Positions 53,924 through 63,367 of a DNA stretch of 64,000 nucleotides are shown here, one piece after another; position 1 is the stretch's first letter; every line of letters starts with the position of its first letter. The notes beneath the pieces are model-generated. The model did no database searches. It was not told the DNA's origin and worked only from the letters and a program-made list of their open reading frames with translations. A program made the position numbers and the translations under genes. The stretch is from Acanthornis magna (Eukaryota > Chordata > Aves > Passeriformes > Acanthizidae): the NCBI GenBank assembly GCA_036785705.1, contig JAWUZG010000056.1, forward strand, positions 11,828,501 to 11,892,500. The letters run 5' to 3'.

Positions 53924-56375
53924 CCCGACACGAGCTCCAGCAGGCTGCTCCTGAGATGAGCCAGAGCGTGTGATGAGCTGGAGTTTGTTCAGCCGTGGCA
54001 ACTCCGAGCTGGCATGGAGGTGAATATTCACAAACACCTGTGAAAATCCCGATTAGCTCTCAGAGGGTGAAAATGGGGCGAATGCTGCCATTTAGATTAT
54101 TCAGAGCAAACATCATTGGCAGGGAGCAGATTGCTGCCACCTCTAATCATCCATGTGGGGTTTGCTCAGCAGCAGCCCTATTTTGGGGGGCTGCAGTGCA
54201 CAGTGTAGGAGTTTTCCAAGCCCTTAAATCTGATGCAAATGGGAATTAACCCTCAAATTTGTTTCTCACATTCCCCCAGAGCTGGAGATCATGGCATAGA
54301 AGCAAAGCTTGAGCACGTCAGCATCAAAGAACAGCTGGCTTTTGGCTGCCTGGCTGCCCCCAAATTTGCCTCCAAAGCAGGGAGGGTATTTCAGCAAGAG
54401 GATTAAATCAGTGTGGTGGCAATGGGGACAAGCTCTCAGAGGCAGCCTGGGAGTTTCCCAGTGTCATGCCTCGGTGCAAACCCTGTGCTGCCAGGAGGGG
54501 AGGCAGGCAGTGTCCAGGCAAGCTGGGGGAGATCCATCGTGGGTGGGTGGGGAAGAATCTGCCCTGGATCACAGCAAGTGAGTGCTTAGAGAAATCTGCC
54601 CCTTGCCTGGAGCCCAACCCAGTCTTACTGCTGGAAGTGGGTCTCACTGAAGTGTTTGGATGGTCAAGAATTCAGAAATGTTTTTTTTTCCTTAATTATG
54701 CCTTAGGCTGACGGCAAGGCAGACTGAGTCACAGTCTGATAAAGCCTTCTCCAGATTCACCCCAACACACCTGTGTCTCACGTCGACCATCACAGGGCTT
54801 CGTGCAGTGAGACGGGGGGGCTGGAGGAGCAACAGGTTGGGGCTCAGGTGGACAAATAATTTGGGAGCCATGGGATGCCCCACACAAGCTCTCCACGAAC
54901 TCATGTACACCCCGAGGGGATGTGGTTACATGGGCCAGGTTATAAGGCCATGAGAAAAGCTCTGCCGTGTCCTTCCTCCGGGTCTGCTTTCCCAGGAGCC
55001 AAGACAGCACTGCTGCATCACTTTTGGAATGCCACCATCTACTGACAATGGGATGCAGAGCTTTCACCTTTTCTACAGCTTCACTTCCCTCCTGCCACCC
55101 TGGGAGAGGTGGAGATGGCAGAGAGGAGGAAAGAGATGAAAACCTGCACGAGCAGCGCTCCTCCTGCACTCCTCTGTGTGCCCAGTGGGGTTCAGGCCCT
55201 GCCATGCCCTGCCAGATCCTGCTGACACTGCAAAGCTCAGCTGAGCAAGAGGGTGGTGCTGGCCCTGTTTTACAGCTTGCTGCATCAGGAACACACCTGG
55301 GACAGACTGGAACAAGCAGGATTTAAAGGCCTACCATGGGGCCACCTTTCCTTTCCTGTCCAGACCACGAGCTCACGGCAGAGCCCAGGTTATTGTACAT
55401 GTTGAAGGATGGCTGTGTTTGGGCCACTGTGAGGATAAAGATTTTTAGATGTGTCTGACACATTTCAAAGCATTTCTGAGCTGTTCCTGGCTTCCTCTGC
55501 CAGGCAGGGAGGAGTTAAGATGGGAAGTGCAAGCTGTGTCTGGTAATGGCACTGATGTGTGCGTCAGGTATGTCTACGTCACCCAGCTGCCTTGGCCGCT
55601 TCCCAAGGCTGGGGCTGAGCTCTCCTTACCTTCCACCAGCTGCTGGGAAAAGCCTGGGACAGTCCAGCCTGCCTGAGAGGGTCATGGACTCCATTGCAGT
55701 GCTAATTGTTGTACCCCACTGTGCTGCACCAGGCTCCCCAAAGTCCCCAGGGTGCTGGCAGCCCTCCAGCCCCCTCTGCCACCTCCTGTCTCACAGCACT
55801 GGGACTGTGCTAAAGGGATGGCCCCAAGGGCTGCCCTTAAGGCACATGGCAAAATAATATCAATTTTCTATAACCATGGCTGTTCAGTTCCTTGGGGAAA
55901 CACACAGCTACCCATGTCCAGCCCCAAACCCCTCTCTGGTGCTCACACACCCAGCTGGGGCACATCTCTGCAGCCTCAGGTACACACCTGTCACCCACAG
56001 GCAGTCACTGCAGATGAGCATCACCCTGTCCCCACACCATGGCACAGCCCACCAACCTTCCCATTGTGCTCTTGCTCCCAGACCCTGGGCTCTGGCTGAG
56101 CCCACCCCGTTCCTCCTGCCTTCACAGGGGTGTCCCCAGAGCAGAGGGGACAAGCCTTTACCCCACGGAGCTACTTACTCCAGCCACTCAAAGCACCTTT
56201 TCCAGTTGCAGGTGGGCTTTAAACCCTAGAACATGGCATGGTACTTGGGCAGCTGTTTGCTGACCTCATCCCTGCCCTCTCACTCTTGGAGAACTGCCAG
56301 ATCAAATCATGCAGAATATACACAAGGGTTTTAGCCAGAAGTTTTTAATTCAGAATCGGACACTTATGTAAATAA

Positions 56376-56381
56376 TTTATT
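56376..56381 (-). terminator. Candidate polyadenylation signal of AEN
   Basis: AATAAA on the minus strand, about 1.17 kb past the AEN stop codon. I find no canonical signal between the stop codon and the CR1 insertion. Somewhat further on, the transcript sense reads a U/G-rich stretch (around 56310-56325). If used, it gives a 3' UTR that contains the whole CR1 fragment in antisense. A non-canonical nearer site is possible. Confidence 0.3.
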
Positions 56382-56446
56382 TAAATTGAAGTACATTCTC
56401 TGCTCTTGTCCAGGCTGGACATTGATTAAACCCAGACTTTCTTCTT

Positions 56447-57118
56447 GGACTTCCTTGTGCAGTTGGATCCCTATAAATCTATGGGGCCTGATGGGATTCA
56501 CCCAAGAATCCTCAAAGAGCTGCTGATGTCATTGCAAAGACACTCAACGATTTTTAAGCAGTCTTGGGAATCCAGAGAGGTCCCAGCTGACTCAATGTTA
56601 CCCCAGTTTTCAAAAAGGGCAAGAAGGACCCTGGAAACTACAGCCTGTCAGTCTCACTTCACTGACAGGCAAAATCATGGAAAATATTTTTCTGGGAGGT
56701 ATTGAAAAACACCTGGAGGACAATGCAGTCATCGGTCACAGCCAGCATGGCTTCATGAAGGCAAAGTCCTGCTTGTTGAACCTGACTTCCTTCTACAACA
56801 GGGTACCCACCTAGTTGCTCAAGGAACACCAGGTGATGCAATCCTTTTGGACTTAAAAGCAAAGCCTTTGGTATGATATCTCACAGTATCCTTCTGGACA
56901 AAATGTTCAGCACACAGCTGGAGCTGAGCACTAGTACAGGCTCCCCAGGGAGGTGATCACAGCACCAAGCCTGTCTGAATTCAAGGTGTGTTTGGACAAA
57001 GCTCTCAGGCACATGGTGGGATTCTCGGGGTGTCCTGTGCAGGGCCTGGTGTTGGACTCAATGATCCTGATGGATCCCTTCCAACTCAGCATATTCTATG
57101 ATTCTATGAAAGAAAGTG
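56447..57118 (+). mobile_element. CR1 LINE fragment: reverse-transcriptase segment plus 3' end
   Basis: The translation from about 56447 contains LDPYKSMGPDGIHPRILKEL, the N-terminal reverse-transcriptase motif block typical of CR1 ORF2. Frameshifted but recognisable RT segments follow: a GKIMENIFLGGIEKHLEDNAVIGHS-type region split across frames, then HGFMKAKSCLLNL and ILLDLKAKP-like parts. After about 56920 the sequence jumps to the CR1 3' region (gaggtgatcacagcaccaag...), so the catalytic YADD part is deleted. The element ends in attctatgattctatga, the CR1 3' tail. It is 5'-truncated, internally deleted and interrupted by stops, so it is dead. It lies antisense to AEN, 436 bp past its stop codon. 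Confidence 0.94.
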
Positions 57119-57553
57119 AGCAGCAAACTGGTTGTTTACCGGCCCCAGATGGTTTGCAGCCTTTGGGCATCAGCAAAACACCTCAGTCCCTCCACGGGAA
57201 AACTTGCCCCCTGCTGTCTGGGGGTAGGACAACCCCCCATGGAAGGCATGGAGAGTGTAATGTAGGCATTACACCCTCATGGGGGCTCCTCCAGGCTGAC
57301 ACAGGACCCTGCTCATCCCCAAGTGACAGATGAACATGGAGCAGTCACAGCCCTTATTTCTGTGCGACAGCTCGAGGCTGCAGACAGCATTTCTGGGAGA
57401 TTGCTGATGTCCAGGTGTCACCATATCTCCATCCCTGAGCAGGGCTGAGTACTGGGCACAAGTCCCAGGGAAGGAGGTCAGCAGTCACCTCCACCTTTAA
57501 CAACTGAAGGCACCAGGATGGCCTGAAACACGTGGAGGAGATGCTGTCCCCCA
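57119..57553 (-). other. AEN 3' flank, probable 3' UTR
   Basis: These 435 bases lie between the AEN stop codon and the 3' end of an antisense CR1. No coding frame is recognised and there is no AATAAA or ATTAAA in the transcript sense. The sequence is unique and moderately GC-rich, as expected of 3' UTR in a compact gene. Confidence 0.5.
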
Positions 57554-59304
57554 TCACAGGCTGCTCGCCATCAGGTCTGTGGGCCAGTACTGGTCATCCA
57601 GGTACTGGCTGCTGTCAGCAGTGGGGTCTGTGATGGGGCTGGGGGGCCGGGGGGGCAGGCTGTGGGCCAGCTTCTTCTCCCACTGCACCTCCACCAGTCT
57701 GTACAGCTCCATGGCTGTCTGAGCATCCTCCACCGACGAGTGTCCTTTGCAGCCAACCTGACAAAACAGGGAAAAGCCTCATTACATAAAGGGGACTGCA
57801 AAAATCCCACAGGTCATGTCATATGCTAGCTTGGAAGAACACAAGTGCTGTGGCTTTGGAGACAGCAAAGTCTTGATGGAGCCAAAGAGATACAGGTATC
57901 TCTTCCACACTGTCTGGAGAACACAAGTTCTGTCCCCTTTTTACTGAGATGCTTAATAATCAGCTTGGGAGGTCCTGGACTCTCTCAGCTTTTTTATTGC
58001 CAGGAGCACTGGATGAACAAAGTTCATCTCCACCTCACAGAGAACACACACGTCGGTGGGAGAACCAGGCTGACCACACAGGTTCAAAGCTATGCCAGGG
58101 CTGCTTCCCATCTCAGGGTTCCTGGTGCTTACCTGGATCTTTTTATGGAGCAGGTGCCTGGCCAAGTTCTTTAGGGAGACATTGGCCCTGACAGGCAGCC
58201 CTGCCCTCTGCTTCAGCACAGGGATCTGGCTGGTGTCTCGAGTCCTGTCTTTCGGGTGGAAGTACTTCAGGGCCTGGAAGTCATTGTGAATGGCGTGTCC
58301 TACCACAATCTTGTCTTTCAAGATCTTCAGGATCTGGAAGAGTCAGAGAGGGTTAGACAGACACTGCAGCAAAAGAAATAGCAATTAAGCATAAAATGCC
58401 TTCTTGTATTAAATTCAGCTCCCTGACTTCTAGTTTTTATGTTCCCAGAAGGAACAGCAAGCAAGCAAACCAACGCACTGCACAGAGTGAAAAGTCCACT
58501 TTTCAGAGGTTCCCCATCCTGTGTTGTGTCTCTGCCTCAGAGCAGCCTAGCACAGGCCACCAAGAATCCCAATTTGTGTCTGACATAACACAGAGGCTTT
58601 TTTTTTTTTTAATTTCTTTTTTTCCTCACCTCTGCCTGGGCAGCCTTGAAGGGAATTGCATTCTTCATGTGCTGCTTGGTGATGCCGCTCCAGCGTGTCC
58701 GGTAGTCCACGATGGGGAGCTCAGGCTGGACATACTTGTCATAGATGACATCCCCTTCGTAGTTCACCACAGAGCATCGTGCCAGCTCGCTCAGCCTGCC
58801 CTGAGGACCAGTGCCCACCATCTCACAGTCGATGGCCACGTACTTGCCCGGGCGCAGGACTAGGGAGGACGTCCGCACCTTCTTGGAGCTGCCATTCCCC
58901 TGGGACAGCAGCACGGAGTGGTGCCTGGCTATGCTGTCTGGAGAACCATCCGGAGACAGGGATGTGGAGACGATCCGTTTGGGCTTGGGGACCGTGTCAC
59001 AGCGCGGTGCCGTGGTGCCATTTGCCGTGGTGAGTGTGGTGTGTGCCTCCAGCCCTGCCTCGGGGGTCTGACTGCCCAGGCACCCACGGGGGGTCAGCAG
59101 CCCCTTCTGCTCCAGCAGCGCCCGGCGCTCCATGAACCGCTGGTGCTTACGGCTCTTCTTCTTGCTCTGACCCTGAGACGAGCTGGGACCCTTCGGGGCC
59201 TGAGCGCAGCCCCCCGCAGTGGGGTCATGGGTGCCCTGCAGGGTGGGCGTGAAGACCTTCGGGGCGGGCAGCAGCGGAGTCATCTGCCCTTTGCCTGGCG
59301 GCAT
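57554..59304 (-). CDS. AEN: Apoptosis-enhancing nuclease, three coding exons, complete
   Basis: Coding exons on the minus strand are 59304-58630 (225 codons), 58333-58133 (67 codons) and 57757-57554 (67 codons plus TGA), giving 359 residues; human AEN is about 325. All splice sites are canonical and phase 0: donors gtgagg and gtaagc, acceptors after good pyrimidine tracts. The introns are only 296 and 375 bp. The basic segment [10 protein letters not shown] at about residues 48-57 looks like the nuclear/nucleolar signal of the family. The DEDDh exonuclease fold follows: Exo[11 protein letters not shown] (D159, E161), Exo[15 protein letters not shown] (D243), Exo[18 protein letters not shown] (H298, D303). 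The C-terminal [12 protein letters not shown] block is also conserved. AEN is known as a p53-induced nuclear exonuclease that cuts DNA and RNA in apoptosis. The start at 59304 is the first in-frame ATG after a probable acceptor at 59307-59308. An in-frame stop lies further up at 59362-59364. The next ATG, at 59283, has weaker context. The paralogue ISG20 is excluded by the long N-terminal region and the C-terminus. Confidence 0.97.
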
Positions 59305-59589
59305 TCCTGCTGGAGCGTGCACAGGGGGCCATGAGTGCCATGCGGACGCCAGGCTCCCCTGTCAAATAAGGACGCACAGACCCCACGACAACCCCCCCTC
59401 CCGCCACACGGGTGGCACACGCAGGAGCTGTGGGGCAGGGCAAGGAGGAGGAGGGGACAGGGACACACTGTCACACCACGTCCCCACGCCTCCGCCCGGT
59501 CATCCCCCGGTCCCAAAGCGCCCCATTCCCGCTCCCAGGGCCCTGCCAACCCCACCACCCTCCCCATGACGTACTCCCTAAGGCCCTGT

Positions 59590-59905
59590 CTGCCCATTAC
59601 CCGGGCCCTCTCTACCTCGCCGCAGGCCCCAGCCGCCTGCCCGCCCCGTTAGCCACCCCCAGGGCCCTGCAGGCCCCACCCGGCCCCTGTGCCCCCCTGT
59701 GCCCCCCGCTGTCCCCCCGTCCCCCTGTCCCCGCTGCTGACCGCTCCCGGCGCGGCTCACACGTGTCCGGCCCGGAAGCCGCCGCGCGCACATGCCCGGG
59801 CAAGTCCCGCCGTGGCCACGCCCTCCTCACAGCCCATTGGCTGTGCGGGGCGGTTAATTTGCATACGGGGGCGGGGCTTCGGCCGCCCTCCAGGCTCGGG
59901 AGGTT
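59590..59905 (-). promoter_or_regulatory. AEN: CpG-island promoter and probable untranslated first exon of AEN
   Basis: This is a very CpG-dense stretch directly upstream of the first AEN coding exon. It contains a CCAAT box (ATTGG on the plus strand near 59839), a GC box (gggggcggggc, about 59868-59878), an octamer (atttgcat, about 59854-59861), an ETS/GABP-like cccggaagc (59771-59779) and an E-box cacgtg (59760-59765). On the minus strand a possible donor gtgagc (59760-59755) would end an untranslated exon near 59761. That exon would splice to the acceptor at 59307-59308, just two bases before the start codon. The island is seen directly. The exact start site and the untranslated exon are inferred and need RNA evidence. 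Confidence 0.7.
59788..59807 (-). promoter_or_regulatory. p53 response element in the AEN promoter
   Basis: Two abutting decamers read gcacatgccc and gggcaagtcc on the plus strand. Against the p53 consensus RRRCWWGYYY the second matches at all 10 positions and the first at 9 of 10. There is no spacer, the arrangement p53 binds best. AEN is an established direct p53 target in mammals, so the site fits the gene. Occupancy in this species is inferred. Confidence 0.72.
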
Positions 59906-60370
59906 CGGGGTTTGGGGATTTTGGGGAACCCCTGGGCAGCACATCTGGAGCTTCCAGCCCAGACTGGGTGATGCTCGGCGATTGGAGCCTGTGCTACCTC
60001 TGCCCCTGGTAGAAAGGGACCCTTTCCGGTGGGATGCACGCTGGGGTGCTCAGCTCCACGCCCTGGAGCACAGCCTGGCACCCACACGCTGCAGTTTTCC
60101 TCTGCGTTTCCTGACCCCGTGGGCATCCCTTGTCCTGCAGGTGGGGTGGGCTGAACCACCGTGCCTTGGGGTTTGCATTCTCCAGGCTCTCCCAGGGCTG
60201 TGGGGAACAGCTCGGGCTGGGGCATGGTTGAAGGTGGGTTTTCAGACCGGCCTCTCGTTGCTTCACTCTCAAGGCTCACAAAAGCAATGTCCGAGGTGGT
60301 CAGAAGTGGAGAAGGGCCTCAGGCAGCCCCAGCCACCAGCTTGTCCCCATGCATTCAGCATCGCTGCGGA
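59906..60370. other. Spacer between the AEN promoter and the miR-7 hairpin
   Basis: About 465 bp of unique GC-rich sequence. It probably belongs to the pri-miR-7 transcript or to its read-through region, since both flanking units are on the minus strand. Long open frames across it on the plus strand result from CpG-island composition. No other element is seen. Confidence 0.5.
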
Positions 60371-60382
60371 GGCCGTGTGCCC

Positions 60383-60404
60383 TAAGGCAGACTGTGACTT
60401 GTTG
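60383..60404 (-). ncRNA. miR-7 3p arm (passenger strand)
   Basis: The 3' arm begins caacaagtcacagtctgcc. It has the family's usual mismatched pairing with the guide and differs from the human mir-7-2 3p arm at a few positions, as expected for a passenger strand. The ends are set from Drosha/Dicer-like 2-nt overhang logic and could shift by a base or two. Confidence 0.8.
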
Positions 60405-60423
60405 TGGTGGGATGAGCCATACA

Positions 60424-60446
60424 ACAACAAAATCACTAGTCTTCCA
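60424..60446 (-). ncRNA. Mature miR-7-5p
   Basis: All 23 bases match the animal miR-7 mature sequence as I know it, with the seed ggaagac at 60445-60439. It is the guide strand of the hairpin. Confidence 0.96.
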
Positions 60447-60464
60447 CAGGGAACCAGGCACTGT

Positions 60465-63099
60465 GTCCATCCTCATCCCTCTGGGCCTTGCTGGGAGCAT
60501 TCCCTCTCCCTGCTACCGATGGGGCTCACAGGGATGCAGGACGAGTGTTTTCACACTCCACTGTTGTCCCTTTCCACCACCCATCAGCTTCTCTAGCCTG
60601 GTCAGAAAGGAAAGATTTAGATTACCCTGTGATTTATTTTTTCATATTCCTTTTACATTTTTCTTTTGGTCAGTAAACCTCTTCCTTCAATCAGTTGCTC
60701 CATGTTTTGCATCTCTTGCCTCCATCCCTGCTGTTCAGCTAATTAATCTCCCTTTAATGAGAGTCTTTCAAGTGTCTCACAATACCTTGCTAGGGAGCCC
60801 TGTCAGGTCTTTATGTAGAAATTTATACTCTTTTCTGGTGTTTTTGGTGAAACTGTGTATTACAGCTCTTGGGGATGGTTCATTTGGTAGAAATTATGGC
60901 ATGTGGGAAGGACGGGAAAAGCTTTTTCCGGTTTTCCAAGGAAAAAGCTTCGGAAACCAGGTACTCCGGGATGCAAGGGAGCAGTGCTATCATTTTTCCC
61001 CCTACCCCATATACAAAGATGGAGGTGAAAAAAAGTCGAAATATCCTTAAAAGATAAGTCAAAATAACTTTGAAATTTTACTGTGGGCTCCTGTGATCCC
61101 ACGGACCCCTGGGTCCTCAGTAGATGGTTCTCCCACGGTAGATGGTTCTCCCTTTGGTAAAAACCTTGTGCTGAACCCAGATGCTACTCACCTCCCCAAG
61201 GTCCTGGGGCCATGCTGGGGATGCAGGGTTTGGCACCAGGTGGTAGAAATCCTGTTTCAGATGTGGCAGATGAGCTGAGATGAAGGCAGAGCGCGCCAGA
61301 GCCCGGGAGAGGTTTCTGCGGTGTTTGCACAATTTGAAATAATAACGAAATCTGTAAAACTCTGGGTAGAGCACGACTAGAATAACAGGCTAAATTTGTC
61401 AGATGAATAATTTACTAGAAGTGATTGGCCGTGCTCCAAGTGAGATGAGCACCAGCCTGGGTGTCTCTGTCCTCAGCTGGAAGCTGGTCCCTCTCCTGCC
61501 ACCTGGTCCTTGCTCCTGCCATAAAAGCTGGTCTCTAGACAAGGTGCCTTTCCCCTGGTCATCACTGCCCAAGGCCACAAGGATTCCTGCAGAGCTCCTG
61601 GTGCCCTCCAGAAGGTGTCTGCTGTTTATTTTCAAGGTGTTGCTTTGCAGAGCGGAGGTGGTGGAAGTGGGTGTGTGTCTCTGGCTCCAGGCTCGTGGAC
61701 TTGCCCATCCTCTGCCTCTTTCCTTCCTCCAACCACTTCTCTGTCCTCGGCCACGGTGCCGAGCGGATGGAAGAACAGACACGTCTTGACATTTGGGATG
61801 GGAAGGGAGATGAAGTCCCAGTGCTGAGAGGAGAAGGCGACTGCAGCCTCAGCAGCCAATTAACGTGATCATGTTTATGAATGCGGATCAGTAATTCCAG
61901 GTAAACTCCCCAAGAGCGGTGCTGCGGGCGAACAAAGCCTCCTGCCCACCCGGGAGCCTGCCAGCAGGCCCTGCCAGTGCCAGCACATTCCTGCTGTGAC
62001 TCTAAACTGCTTCATTTCCTCGTGCCAGCCTGGACACATATTGTTTTGTCTCCTATTACCTCGATGCCAGAGCTCGTCTTTGCAGCATTGGTTGCACCAT
62101 GTCCTCCTGGACCTCTCTGTTCCCTCCCTTGCCAAGGGGGATGACTGGTGGGAATGGAATAGGTTAACTCAGAGAGGACAGCAAGGACCCAGCTTTGACT
62201 CCAGGGGTCATGAGGAGTCACTTCATCATCCTGGGCTTTGCAGGCTGCCTGGTGCCTCCCTGTCACCCACCTGTGGTTGGGGAACCTCTCCAGGGCTTCC
62301 TGAGCTGCTCCCGTCACTCTGAGCAGGCTTGTGGCAGGGCTGGTTTGTGTCCACCAGCATCCAGAAGATCAAACACAAGCTGTGAACCTACACAAATAGG
62401 TTGGGGCAGTGACCAGCCCCTTGCTGGACCTGGCTTCCTTTACAGAGTTTCATCATGAGGAAGCACCTGGAAGCACCAGCACCATCCTTTGGTGCAAGGG
62501 ACCAGCTCGGGCAGCCGGTGCCACCTGGCTGAGGTGTCACCAGCCAGCGGTCTGAGGCCACCAGCATGAGGACATCAGAACAGACAGGTACCATGCCACT
62601 CCCTGGCCTTTGCCGTGATGGATCTCAGAGCGTTGAGCCCTCTTGGTCCACAGCAGAGGCCCTGTGGGACCCCTCCATTGCCATGCTGAGTTCCCCATCC
62701 TGAGCCCACCTGTGCAAACCCTCCAGGAGACTCTATCCCTCCCAGCTAAGGACAGGGATGGACTGTGTGCGAGAGCACCTGCTCAGCCTTGAAGAATACT
62801 CAGTGCTGGAAAGTTGTGCTTGGAAGGCAGAAAACCTTTCCTTTCCCTTGGAGCACCAAGAGCCTCCCTATTCCTCTATCCTCTATATCTCCTCCAGCAC
62901 TCCATGGGAATTGCCTGCATCCCTCCAGCATGGACAGATCTCCTCTTCAGTCATGTCCCAGAGGGTATCAGTGCTCCGGGGATGCTGCCGGGGATAAGGA
63001 GGGATGGATGCTCCCAGAGCAGGAGGTGAGGGAGGATGATGCTGCCATCCATCTCCCCCCTCGCTCCCCATTTTCTGGCTCACCCCCAGGAGAGCAGTG
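60465..63099. other. Intergenic sequence upstream of miR-7
   Basis: Probably partly transcribed as pri-miR-7 on the minus strand. A pyrimidine-rich AT stretch at 60.60-60.86 kb and the short repeat at 61.12 kb are the only structures noted. tttgcacaat near 61325 is a C/EBP-like word. I see no DET1 exon. Confidence 0.5.
61121..61152. repeat. Short direct repeat, period 18
   Basis: tagatggttctccc at 61121-61134 and again at 61139-61152, separated by acgg. Confidence 0.85.
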
Positions 63100-63367
63100 A
63101 GCAATTACGGTCCACGCAGAAGCTTCATTATTGCCCTGTCGTGGCCTCGTTTGATGAGATGTTTTATTGCCAAACTTATTAAAAGTGAAACGTGCGGTTT
63201 CTGCGCAGCAATTTCCTGTCTGCAGCGATAAGCCGGGCTCTGCCTGCTGTGTAATAAACAGTTATTTTTATGTACAGCTCTGGCTGGGGCGACAAGGAAG
63301 GGAGAGGGCCTGGCTCGTGTTAATTGCGATGGTTAATGGGATCTATACTGGGAGCAATGTGTGAGGA
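63100..63367. promoter_or_regulatory. Candidate conserved noncoding element upstream of miR-7
   Basis: The block mixes AT-rich homeodomain/SOX-like words (attattgcc, ttattgcc, aataaacagttattttt, gttaattgcgatggttaatgg) with many retained CpGs (gtcgtgg, aacgtgcgg, gcgcagc, gcgataagccggg, ggcgacaag). AT-rich DNA that keeps its CpGs is typical of developmental enhancers. It lies about 2.6 kb upstream of the miR-7 hairpin. Conservation itself cannot be judged from one sequence. Confidence 0.35.

Larger units (their letters stand above)
53120..56446. other. Noncoding stretch between two CR1 fragments
   Basis: Contains the 19-bp duplication. The 221-codon plus frame at 53117-53782 starts with TTG and has no recognisable domain. 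The last 190 bp (56.26-56.45 kb) is AT-rich and includes the candidate AEN polyadenylation signal. Confidence 0.55.
60371..60464 (-). ncRNA. MIR7-2: miR-7 precursor hairpin (mir-7-2 locus)
   Basis: Read on the minus strand, the 5' arm contains the complete 23-nt miR-7-5p (60446-60424), beginning tggaagactagtgatttt and ending ttgttgt. A loop near tatggctcatcccac follows, then a 3' arm (60404-60383) that pairs back: AGACT with AGTCT, CCCT with AGGG, and a basal GCC with GGC. miR-7 is one of the most conserved animal microRNAs, with roles in neuroendocrine and photoreceptor differentiation and in EGFR-pathway repression. The identification as the mir-7-2 copy rests on linkage: in human mir-7-2 lies upstream of AEN on the same strand, as here. 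The precursor ends are estimated from pairing. The pri-miRNA promoter is not identified; it should lie at higher coordinates. Confidence 0.96.
60371..60464 (+). ncRNA. Possible antisense microRNA of the miR-7 hairpin (miR-3529-like)
   Basis: The same hairpin read on the plus strand gives a 5' arm product starting near 60385 with aggcagactgtgacttg. In human, miR-3529 is annotated exactly antisense to mir-7-2, and I recall a chicken entry of the same kind. The sequence can form the structure, but nothing here shows plus-strand transcription. Confidence 0.45.

Noticed and set aside
59412..60596. 394-codon plus-strand open frame
   Set aside because: It starts with GTG, runs antisense through the AEN CpG island and the miR-7 hairpin, and shows no domain. 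CpG-island composition has few stop codons.
60349..61050. 233-codon plus-strand frame with an ATG
   Set aside because: It begins as the complement of the miR-7 hairpin and continues into AT-rich pyrimidine sequence. No protein family is recognised.
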